A stretch of DNA of 64,000 bases from assembly GCA_015143295.1 (NCBI GenBank), contig CM026574.1, positions 12,154,938 to 12,218,937 of the forward strand, read 5' to 3'. Below are positions 12,122-22,758 of this stretch, in pieces. Origin of the DNA: Tetracentron sinense. Its lineage: Eukaryota > Streptophyta > Magnoliopsida > Trochodendrales > Trochodendraceae. The position numbers were made by a program, and so were the translations under genes. The notes beneath the pieces were generated by a model. The model was not told the DNA's origin. It was given only the letters and a program-made list of their open reading frames with translations, and made no database searches. How positions within the stretch are numbered: the first letter of the stretch is position 1; the number at the start of each line of letters is the position of its first letter.

Positions 12122-13600
12122 CTTACAGAATGCCCACGACTTATTGCCCTTAAAATCCCAGTATATTGTCTCTTTTGAAGCACTAAAATTCCAACAGAGT
12201 TGTTTTCTGTCTCCTCTAGCAATAACCAAATCCTTTTCCCAACAATGTTTTCTTTGACGTAAACAAAATAACAGCACAATATTCCACAAGCCCAGAATAA
12301 AATAGATATCTTCGAACAACAATTCTCAGAAACCTTTCAACAGTCGTCAAATCCAATGACGAAACAAGAATCGAGGAGAAGTACACAATTGACACTGGTT
12401 CATGAAACAAACTGTAATGAAGAAAGCACATATGTCTGTTGCCGAGATCAACAGACATTTGACGTGCAAGATAAGCCCTGTCATCAACATATAAGTAGCC
12501 TCAAAAACGGAACAAAGAAAACACATCAAACGACCATATACAAAACAAGGAAACAACAAAACCTTATATATGTCATAAAACTAATGCAACCAAAATAGAA
12601 GCAACAACAAAATCAGCCACATCAATCCATTTTGAAAAAAAATAAAGCAACCCCTTTAACTCACCAGACAATAGAAAATCCAAAAACATCTGAGATTTCA
12701 GGCACTTGAGATTCGAAAAAAGAAACCCTAAAACACCCTAGAAACATTAAAGTGACATATAAAAATAGCAACTACATCAAAAATCAAAACAATAGCAAAA
12801 GAATAAAAACAGAAACTTTATCAAATAAAGAAAACCCTTAAATTGCAGAAGAAATGAATTGTGATTCAAAACAATTCAGATACATCAGAACATAATAGAT
12901 CGCATAATAAATCACCGAAGCTACTCAAAACCCCTTAAAATAAAATAAAATAACCCAACAAAAAGAAACCCAAGAAAAATGTAAAGAGAACTAGAAAATA
13001 AAATCAAAGAAAAGAGTGAAGAAGAATCAACACTACCATAAACGCTGAAACAAAACAAAACAAAACAAAAATAAAAAATAAAAAACTTTAAAACCCTTAC
13101 TGCAAAACATCATCAAAAGCATAAAAACCTAAGTTTCTATCAAATAGAGAAAAACCTAAATCTGCAGAAAGAAGTGAAAATCACAAAGCAGTTGAGATTC
13201 ACTATAATTCAGATATAAGAAAACTAAAAGAAAAAAAAAGAAAACAACAGATTGAACAATCAACCACCAAAGCTACTCAAAACCTCAAAATAAGAATACA
13301 AGAACAAGCCCACAAGGCAGAAAAACAAAAAAAAATCATAGAAACCAAAAAACCCTAAAAACAGAAACAGAAGATCATACCAGAGAGAGAGGAACCGAGA
13401 AAATAGGCGAAGGCGGCTGTGAGAGAGAGAGAGAGGAGCTGAGCTGTAAGCTTGTGGAGATGAGAGTGTGAGAAAGAAAACCGGAAAATGGGTTTTATAC
13501 ATATGATAGAGCGGGAGAGAGATTCCATGGGAATTTATTTTGTCTGGCCCTAGCCAGACGAATACTGTCTGCTCCTCATCCCATTCTCAACACGTGTCCT
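12122..13600 (-). promoter_or_regulatory. NAC promoter, CT-rich 5'UTR exon and 5'UTR intron
   Basis: Read on the minus strand, TATAAAA lies at 13499-13493 and is followed by a CT-rich leader, as in many plant 5'UTRs. A donor (CTG|GTATGA) falls at 13381/13380 and a plausible acceptor (TAAG|G) at 12122/12121, eight bases before the ATG. The implied intron of about 1.26 kb is T-rich in the sense strand. Upstream, ACACGTGT at 13590-13597 is a G-box/ABRE-like core. The TATA and leader are seen; the transcription start (about 13465) and the 5'UTR intron are inferred. Confidence 0.6.
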
Positions 13601-16390
13601 TTTTAACACCCCCTTAACTATGATTAAGATTCACTATTTCTTAGGGTTTAACCATATAAGCGTGGCTTTTTCTAAAAATATTTTTAAAAAAATTTACCAC
13701 AGTGGTTTAGATTTCTTAATCCGGGTTAAAGGCCAGTTAAAGCCTAAAGGACTCTGTGATTGGTCAGACCAAATCCAACCCTAGATTTCCTGCTTTTGGA
13801 AGTGAGGCTTCTTTTGCAATCTTCATTGCCCTATTTTCTCTCGAGTTTATGTAGGCTGCAAAACACTGCACCAAAAATTACGTGTAAGCTTGTATAAATG
13901 GGTCTAACAGTTAAATCAAAGGTTGTGATTTGACTACTCAGCTATTCTTACATTGACTAGTAAGGAAAATCCACATTACTTTTTACGTAAAGTACACATG
14001 GAAACATTACTCCTCCGTGTTCCTATATTAAGAATAAAACTCAAAGGTGAGGTGGTAGGCTGACCACGAAAATTGAGTATTTTTTTTTCTTTTTTTGGTA
14101 ATGAATTTGAGTGTCTCATCTTAATATCTATGGTGAGATAATTTTCAAGAATTAGGATTATAGTCAATTACACACGTTCTTTTAAATCACTTTTAACTGT
14201 GATTAAAATTTACTATCCTTAGGGTTCAACAATCTTATATTGATATTTAAAAAAATATTATACATTTATAACTTTTTAAGGAGAGCACAATCACTTTTAT
14301 CTATGATTGCATCGGAATTAGATAAGATTCAAACTTTAGTAATCCAAATCTACTACTCGCCTTCGATCTCGCTCTCATCTTGAAAGCTCGATTTCAATTT
14401 TTGTAGAGCATAATTTTTTATTTGATATTCGTAAAGCGCAATTTATAGTTTATAGGGATTGCGGTTTGAATAAAGTTTTACGTTTTTCCCCATTTTTCAT
14501 GTTAAGTTGGCTATATTTTATTATTTTTCTTTTGTAGGGTACAATTCTTGTAAGATTTGTTAATTATTAGTGATCTTATAATTGAATTTAAAAATTATCA
14601 GGTTTATTGTGACTATTTGAAGGATGAATGATTTTATCAAAATTTTCTTATATTTTAAAAGTGAAAAAATTATAATTTTTTATTTTTCATCAAGTATATA
14701 TATATAGTGGGAGAGAGATAAAATGGGAATATATTTTGTCTGACGCTCATCCCACGAGTTAACATTAGTCCATTTTCACACTCATGATTAAGATTCACTA
14801 TGCGTTAGGGTTTAACCATGTAACCTCGGTTTTTTTTTAATATTAAAAAAAATTAACTACAGTGGTTTGAATTTCTTTAATAGGGTTAAAGGGACTCTAT
14901 TAGTGGGCCCAGATGACTTTGGTGTGACGAGGGCTAGACCAAATCTGAACCCAGTGGAAATGTGTCCCTCTTGACACCTTTTTTAACTGTGGTTAAGGTT
15001 TAGGATTCAACCATGTAACCTTGGTTTTAGAAAAAAATTATTTTCTAAAATTTAATTAAAGGAGTTAAAATTTCATAACTTAGATTAAAGGGCGGTTACA
15101 GGCTTTGTGAGTGTGTCAGGCAGTTTTGGCAGTTTTGGTCCTGGTGTGGGCCAGATGATCCGACCACTATTAAAAAAATTTAACTCGTGTGGTGAAATTT
15201 TTGTTAATATTTTTTTTTATGAAAAAACCGGTTACATAGTTGAACCCCAAGGTATAGTAAATCTTAACCATAATTAAGGAGTGTTAAAAGGGACAAATGC
15301 TAACATGATTGTTAAAACCAATGTTAATATTAAAAAAAAAAAAAAAGCAATGGTTACATTGTTAAAACTTAAGGGGTCTTAAAAGGGACACGTGTTGACC
15401 CATAGGATGAGGTCAGATGCTTTTGGTCTGGCAAGGGCCAGACGAAATCCATCCATTCCCCAGATTTCGGGGTTGTGTAATCTTTCTTCCTGCTTATCGA
15501 AGAGACTTCTTTTGCAATCCTCACGCCCTCATTGGCTCTATTTTCTTTCAGAGTTTATGTAGCCTGCTTAACTCTGCACCAAAAATTAGGTGAAGGTTCT
15601 TTTGCTACCGTATAAATGGGGTCAACATTTCACCAAAATAAAAATGTCAATACTAAAATCAATGGTTGTGATTCCTGCACTCACTAGAAAGAAAAATCCA
15701 CATTACTTTATGAAGGAGAACTACACATCAAAACATTACTCTTTAGTTTGTTTTTATATTAGGAATGAACCTGCAAGGTGAGGTTGTCAGCTGACCACGT
15801 AATTTGATAACCTCACGTGGCAGTGAGGTATTGTCGAAGAGTTAGGATTAGAGTCAATCACAACTAACTAGGGAGACTTCAAGAGTTCAATCGCACCCAT
15901 GGGTCCACACGCGTCCTTTTTACTAATTGTTAGGTTCACTAAGATTGGTTTTAAAAGAAAAAAATATTAACCCTAAGAATTAAAACTTAACTAGAGGGTA
16001 GTTAAAGGGGTTTTGTGATTGTGATTGAACTCTCATAGGTTCTTTTGCAATTGGACAAGATTCAAACCTTAATTAGGAACCCAAACTTGCTATTCACTCC
16101 CGCTCTCAAACTTCGCTCTTACCTCGAGTCCGGTTTCAACTTTTATAGAGTGCGATTTAAGAGTGGTTTGTATAAAGTTTTATTTTTATCTTCATTTTTC
16201 ATGTTAATTGGGGTATATTTTTTTCATTTTCTTTTGAAAGTACAAAATTCTTGTAAGATTTGTTAAAAATTAGAGAACTTATAATTGAATTTGGAATTAT
16301 ACATTTAATATATCAATAGTTATCATGTTTACTGTGACTACAAAGTCACAAATTTGAATGATAAATGATTTTAGCAATTCTTTCTTATAC
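13541..16390. repeat. Diverged tandem duplication with scattered TTAACTATGATTAAG-type modules
   Basis: Blocks at about 13770-14170 and 14170-14640 recur in the same order at about 15470-15860 and 15900-16370. A smaller module (TTAACACC...TTAAC(T/C)ATG(A/G)TTAAG...TTAGGGTTTAACCAT) appears near 13610, 14190, 14770 and 14980, and inverted near 15230-15290. No coding capacity was recognised. The promoter-proximal ACACGTGT at 13590 sits in one of these modules; a variant lies near 15370. Confidence 0.65.
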
Positions 16391-16399
16391 TTTAAAAAG

Positions 16400-17341
16400 A
16401 AGTTTTTCCCTAAATACACCCAGGATTGTTTGGGGGACTCAAAATACACCTTATTTTCAAATATTTATTTTTATACACCCAACTCATTTTTAAGGACATA
16501 ATTGCTCCCACCCTCGTTCTCACCAAAAATAAAAGAGTGTGAAAATAAGTTTTACGAAACTTTTTTTGAAGAGCATAAGAAGATATTACCTTAAATCACA
16601 TAAAGAGCAATAAATTTTAGAGAGAGAAGTTTCAGTAGTTTGAAATCGAGAGAGATAGAAAGAGAAGAAAAATGTGCAGAGGGGGCAACAGAAAAATAGG
16701 AATTGTTGGGGATAAAGTTAAAACGTGGGTAAAAAAGGGCCACTAACAATACCATTAAAGAACCACTAACAAAACCATCCACCCATCTCTACTAGAAAGT
16801 TCGGTTCGAATCTTTGGGAGATTCAACAGCATCTCCATCTTGCTAAAATGAGCAAGGGGTGTTAGACTTCGCCACCACCACAAGGACAAGGTTCTCGAGC
16901 TCCCCACCTAATTGGCTGATCCTTCTTCCATTCCTGCTTTCTTGTTTTGTTTATGCTTTTACTCTCTTTTGTTTAAGAAAAAACATATTTAATCACTTGA
17001 TTCTTCCATTGACCTGCCATTTTTTTTTTTCCTTTGCTATTTCCAATTCATTGATTTTTTGTGTAATCTTTTCATCAATTAATTTATAAATTTTATTTTT
17101 CTAGTTGAAATTTACTTGTTAAGTAACTTATAAAGGAAAAGAATTAGGGTTTTGGTGAGGAGTGGGGAGAGAATGAGGAAGAAGAAGTGGTTTCATAAAA
17201 CCCCTTTTACATTCTTTGTTTTGAGGACAAGGACAATTATGTCGTTCAAAAAATAGGTTGAGTGTATAATAATAAAGATTTTAAAATGAGGTGTACTTTG
17301 GGTCCCCCAAACAACTCTGGATGCATATAGAGAAAAAACTC
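16400..17341. mobile_element. MULE-type non-autonomous element, 942 bp
   Basis: A perfect 10-bp TSD, CTTTAAAAAG, lies at 16390-16399 and 17342-17351. The TIRs of about 60 bp carry the shared core GTTTGGGGGAC(T/C)CAAA. TSD length and long TIRs fit Mutator-like elements. The interior has no transposase. It interrupts an older dispersed repeat that resumes at about 17352. Confidence 0.85.
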
Positions 17342-17351
17342 CTTTAAAAAG

Positions 17352-17690
17352 CGGAAAATATATATTTGTATTTACAAATAATTTTTAAGAACCATCAAGC
17401 ACATATTTATGTATGTATGTATGTATGTATATCTCCCTGTGCATCCAGAGGCGCTCTCCACCATATCCTAAATTTAAATTTGATGCTCTCGCACCCGCTC
17501 CCGCTCCTACTCTACGTTTAGATTCAAACTCAAGTTTTAATGACTTTAACTGGTTTGTAATATATATGTTAAAAATAAGTAGTACTTAGAAGTAACGAAC
17601 TATATGGGTGTACCATTTTTTTCATTTTTTTTATACGCCCAAACTAAACTTCGGATTTTACAAGGGAGTTTCCTCATTCTTGCTAACCTA
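17352..17690. repeat. Continuation of the dispersed repeat interrupted by the MULE
   Basis: AT-rich repeat sequence with a short (ATGT)n run at about 17410-17430 and CGCTCTC/CCCGCTC-like motifs. It resembles parts of 14340-14640, 16050-16370 and, inverted, 51840-52450. Confidence 0.5.
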
Positions 17691-18330
17691 ACCACTATGC
17701 ATCACCCCATTCAAAGGGCTTGCATTTCCAATAGCCTTTATATCAGTTCAACTTACACCCCTTAGTACACTTTTTTAGTATGTCTATCCACTAAATGTAG
17801 CACACAATATAGGTGGTTTTAGAACTTCTCCGGTGGAAAAAGACTTGTAATTCCTAAGGGAATTGTTACACCGTCTTTTATTTTTGATTCAAAACTTCTC
17901 TGTATTTAGATTGATTGAGAGATGAGTTATAAATAACTAATACAAAATTAGAGAAATCGCATTATAATACTATGGGTTGATTTCTCCAAAAGCAAAAGAC
18001 TCCACGACTACTTTTTATAACTCATAATCCAAAGACAATAATTACAGCCACTTGGTAACTCATTGATTATTTATTACATACTTGACTATTTGTTATCATA
18101 CACTTGGATGGCCAAAGAAAAATAATAGACTTCATAACTGAAAGTCAAAAGGCTAAGAAAATGACTCAATAATTGGTCCACTATCTTCATAATGCGCTAT
18201 TTGGTCAAGATTTTTCATCAATTACTTTCTTATATTTTTTTTTATGGAGCCAGTTAAATTATTTTATTTTTCTAATTTTGAACTTTTTTTTAGTGAAATC
18301 CTCAATTTTCTAGAGACTTTTTTTTTTTGT
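17690..18330 (-). other. Probable pararetroviral intergenic/promoter region (relic)
   Basis: Read on the minus strand, this stretch is clearly homologous to 39690-40200 (plus). Both contain TTATGAAGATAGTGGA(T/C)CAATTATTGAGTC, then a TATA-like element and a leader. The GAAGATAGTGG motif also occurs in the 35S promoter of plant caulimovirids. On the minus strand it follows the pararetroviral RNase H relic, the place expected for the intergenic region. The homology is seen; the viral origin is inferred. Confidence 0.5.
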
Positions 18331-18599
18331 CAATGACATCATTGATCTAGGTTAGTGGGTTAGGTATTAGATTAGAACTCAAGTGGGCCTATCAACCGAC
18401 TACACCACAAGACTCGAACTTGAGTCCACCCCCAAAAAGGATACACATTCTCCCATCAGAGCACCTGAGAAGAGTGCATTTTTTCTCTAGCAACTTGTAG
18501 AACCTCATTATGAATTGTCATTGTCAACTAACATTTCATATTTATAATACTTGATGACATTATCTTTTGTTAAACTGATTCGTTGATAATATCAGCACA

Positions 18600-20300
18600 A
18601 ATCTTGCTCCTATAGATCATCTAGAATAGTCTCGGAAAATAATTTATTGAGACTGAATTAACATATAATTATCTTATTGTTAAGAGAATATTATCTAATA
18701 TTATTTTTTCCATCAACCAATCAATTGTCTCTACTTCAATTTCAGTCAAGTTGAGATTATTTACTAAGTAATTTATTCTTTCAAATGAGGTTAAGAATAA
18801 ATTAACGTTAGGATACTCTCCCTGGTTTGACGAATTTTTACTTATAATGATTTTCAATGTAGATTGTAGACTACTCACACTAGTACTAAGCTGAAACATC
18901 ACTATTTTTAGTTCTCAAGTTAGAGCATCTAAAAGACAATGGTATTTTCATTTTAAGCCAATGATGAAAGAATATTGTAACAATAAAATTGTCACTAAGC
19001 AAACTTTTGTAATTTTTGGTTGTTGATCAATATTTTATTCATAAGTTTTGCCAAATTAACTAAATTAGTTCTAAAAATAAATTGTTTAGCTATCAGATAA
19101 ATATGAAAATTTTGAACTCCATTAACAATCATTAAATACTTTTTTTTAAGCCAATAATTTAGTTCAAACTCTTTAAATTGTCCACTTACATAAGCACAAT
19201 CTTTTTCCTTATTTTCCCTTTTTTGTAGCAATATAGTTGCCTGTGTTTCTGAATATGCATCAGTAAACAAAAATAAATGGACCTTGATAGGCTGACTGTA
19301 ATGGTGTAAGTTTTTTTGCCAAACTTTTGAGGTTAAATTCTCTTTTATAGCTTATGGTGGCTAGCGGTGTGGATTAGACTTAATTGTCTTGCAGGGCCAC
19401 TTTGTCTTTTTAAAACATTAGAAAAAAAAACCTAAATATAATTAACACAACCAAGAAATTTTTAGCACTGGGACTTAACAATCAGATCTTTTGGAGAACT
19501 TGTAGTTGCATTTGAATTGTTCCATTGGATAAGTGTATGCCTAGAAAATTGGCTTATTTAACAATAATTTGAAATTTATTTTTTATATCTAATAGACAGA
19601 TTTTATGTCATTTGACTAATTGCACAAATTTATAAATGATTTTAATGTTCTTGCATGTTATTAGAAAATACAAAGAAATAATCTATGTAGTTAGCAATAA
19701 ACTCATAATAATGACGAAAAAATAGAATTCATCCTTCTTTGGAATTGTGTAAGTGTATTCTTCTATCCAAATGGTATGACTAGTCATTCAAATAATCCAT
19801 CTGAAATTACAAATGTTGTCTTATGGATATCTTCTTTTTTAATTTTTATTTAATCCAGACTTGCAGTTAAATTTGGAGAAATAATCTTTTTCCTTTCATT
19901 CTCTGAATTAATTTTTCTTTGTTTGGTAATGACCATTTGATATCTACAATGATATTTTTTAGAGAAATTTAATTTATCATCATTCGTGTTTTTCCTTTTT
20001 TCTGTTGATCAATATGATTCCGAACCAGGAAGCTTGCATAATAATAATTAGGTTGGAATGGTCTAATTAAACATTTTTTAATGGATCTTGTACTTTCTCA
20101 TAGATCTCTTTTTCATCTTCTTTGTTGTGCTTAATAGCTTTATGTTGGACAAGAATGTTGTTTAATGTTAGAATATGAATTTTTGGTGAATCATCTTATT
20201 TTTCTCAATGATGTTCTATACTTTTTTTTTTATAGTAGCGTGATTAGTTTAGCTACAAATAAATGAGGATAAGCACTTTCAAAGATTGACTTTAAGTACT
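18600..20300 (-). pseudogene. Endogenous caulimovirid reverse transcriptase-RNase H relic
   Basis: On the minus strand, decayed RT-like sequence runs from about 20250 to 19500 and an RNase H-like stretch occupies 19270-18995. The RNase H part has the TDA start, the SGQFKE segment and the NF-H-YL pattern seen in plant caulimovirid RNase H rather than Ty3/gypsy. Stops and frameshifts occur throughout the RT part, so this is a non-functional fossil. An ORF of 77 codons downstream (18902-18669) is unassigned. The family level (petuvirus/florendovirus-like) is tentative. Confidence 0.6.
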
Positions 20301-21039
20301 TAACCCATTCATACATTTCTCCTTTTTCATCGATCTTTAATCATTGCATGACCGGAGTTCTCCTTAAGTTTTAAGTTCCAAGAATTTTTCAATGAGTCAA
20401 GCTATGAGTTTCCAAAATTACAATATGAACAATTGAGACACATTATGATTTACACAAGTACGCATGATAAAGTCAAACGTATGGGTTGGTCAAGGATAGG
20501 GCATATCCTAGGATATGTCATATCTAGCTTTAAGAAAAGACAAACAAGAGTGATAATGCCAAACTTTGGGTTGGTCAAGGATGGTAGTGTGCCAATTTCA
20601 AGGATGTTCAATGAAGGGTATTTACATACCTGACTTCAAGTTGCTTCAAGTGTTTTCATGAAAGGTATTTACATACTCGGTTTCAAATCGTTTTCAATGG
20701 CACTAACATCTGGCTTCAAGCAAAGCAAGCATGTTCAAGCAAGACAAACATAATTCACGGAAGACAAGACAAGTACAATTCAAACAATAAAAACATGATT
20801 CTCACATGACAAGAACTATGTTTTAAGAACGAAAAACATGTTTTGAAAACACAAAAAAGTAAGATTTTGAAGTATGGTTAGCAAGCATGCACATGTGATT
20901 TAAGATTATTTTCGCATTGGATTTATATATGCATGCAAGTTGTACTGTTCTAAATTGCAAGTATGTTATGATGTATATTAAATCATTGTTAGCTAGTAGC
21001 TTGTACACGCTGAGTATTCCATGCTCAGCCGTACATTTT

Positions 21040-21174
21040 ATGTCAGCAGATACTCCTTTTGATATTTGCGTGTCAAAGTCATGGGTTGAAGAAGAGTATA
21101 TTAAGGAACCAGTAGGTAGCATTCCCGAGGAGAGAAATGATTTGGACAGGTGGCCTTACGAGGCTTATTATTGA
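21040..21174 (+). CDS. LTR-embedded short ORF, copy 1 (44 aa)
   Basis: The ATG lies 12 bp after the palindrome at 21010-21028. The predicted peptide is acidic, with PFDI near the N-terminus, WVEEEY in the middle and WPYEAYY at the stop. Related ORFs sit at the same place in four other LTR copies. I know of no family for it. Whether it is translated is unknown; it is reported because its reading frame is kept between diverged copies. Confidence 0.4.
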   Translation: MSADTPFDICVSKSWVEEEYIKEPVGSIPEERNDLDRWPYEAYY

Positions 21175-21540
21175 GAGACGTAAAGGAGTGTCATGTATAT
21201 ATATTTTGATGAGTAGGCATGTCCACTCTTACTTTTGGATGTTGTAATTGTATAACTCTTAGAATACAATCATGTTATATAAAAAGAAAAAATTTGTTAG
21301 CTTCTGTTGTAGCATGCCTTGTATATTGTGCAAGATGGTCTGATAAGTCAAGTCAAGTCTCGAGCCAAAGTCTCCTAAACTTCTAGGGGGAATTTGTGAT
21401 TTAAGATTGTTTTCACATTGGATTTATACATGCATGTAAGTTGTAGTGTTTTAAATTACAAGTATGTTATGATGTATATTATATCACCGTTAGCTAGTAG
21501 CTTATACATGTTGAGTATTCCATGTTCAGCCATACATTTT

Positions 21541-21675
21541 ATGTCGACAGATATTCCATTTGATATTTGTGTGCTAGAGCTATGGGTCGAAGAGAAGTAT
21601 ATTGAAGAACTAGTAGGTGACATTCCAAAGGAGAGAAATGATTTGGACAGGTGGCCTTACGAGGCTTATTATTGA
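21541..21675 (+). CDS. LTR-embedded short ORF, copy 2 (44 aa)
   Basis: Tandem counterpart of 21040-21174, same length and same stop, with WVEEKY and WPYEAYY. Several codons differ from copy 1 without breaking the frame. Function unknown. Confidence 0.4.
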   Translation: MSTDIPFDICVLELWVEEKYIEELVGDIPKERNDLDRWPYEAYY

Positions 21676-22758
21676 GAGACGTAAGGGAGTGTCGTGTATA
21701 TATATTTTGATAAGTGGGCATGTTCACTTTTACTTTTGGATGTTGTTATTGTATAAACTTTTGGAATACAATCACGTTATATAAAAAGAAAAATTTTGTT
21801 AGCTTCCGTTGTAGCATGCCTTGTATATTGTGCAGAATGATTTGATAAGTCAAGTCAAGTCTCGAGCCAAAGTCTCATCACTCATGGTTTTTATGTAAAA
21901 CCATAGGTCATTGATCACAGTTATAACGCGCAAAACGAACTGCAATCTTTCAACGCGGGATCGTATGTCTTATCAAAGATCACACTTATATAACCGTGAT
22001 TATATACGTAAAATGACCGAGAGTATACATTCAAACTATGTTTATTTCGGGTGCATCGTACAATCGCGGTTTCATTATTAACCTTGATTGTTTAAAATTA
22101 AAAGCTCATGGTATTTTAATAAACCGTGATCATTGATTTTTTTTCGTGATATTTCTCACTTTTGTTTTCCAGTTAAAGTCTTCATTCATGCAAAACCTAC
22201 CACATGTAGCTCTTCACAACCACTTTTAAATTTATATATGAATAAAATAAAACATCCATCCATACAACAACTTACAAATAATAGAATAAATTGACATCCA
22301 CCATAATTAATATAACAACAACAAACTATATTTCCATTAATTAATAGAATTTTTTTACAGTGTTATCATAATACATATATGCACAAATGAAAATTAATCT
22401 AAATAATAACATTTCTCAAATATTCAGCCAAATCCTTTTTATGTCTTTTTATTGTTTTATCACTATATAGTTCATACCCTTAACAAAACAGTCAATAATC
22501 TTATCATATATTTCTATTTCATTGTTGTTGATGATGTCCCTAAGTTACAACATGATGTATTAACAACATTCTCAGTTACTTTTTTGTTTGGCACACTACA
22601 AAAAAATTAAGACAATGATTGGGATGTCAATTATGTTTAATACATAAAATTTTTAAAATAACAATTAAATAATTAATTAATGTTGAATGCACCTTAATAT
22701 TAATAAATTTTGCTATTGTGGGTCTATTCTTGCCTTTTAAAAGACTCGACATGTATGC

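Larger units (their letters stand above)
20400..21890 (+). mobile_element. LTR fragment of a Ty3/gypsy-type family, internally duplicated
   Basis: A region of about 490 bp occurs twice in tandem (about 20896-21390 and 21398-21880). Each copy carries the LTR palindrome (21010-21028; 21511-21529), a 44-codon ORF and an AGTCAAGTCTCGAGCC tail. The A-rich ACAAG tract at 20700-20810 and the TTTACATAC repeats resemble the LTRs at 27605-30239 and 58582-60844. Neither LTR terminus is intact. Confidence 0.65.

Noticed and set aside
13260-13502. Hydrophobic minus-strand ORF upstream of the NAC start
   Set aside because: It covers the CT-rich 5'UTR exon and intron; the frame is an effect of pyrimidine-rich sequence.
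20433-20633. 66-codon plus-strand ORF
   Set aside because: It is within the LTR fragment and lacks a counterpart frame in the related LTRs, unlike the ORF at 21040.
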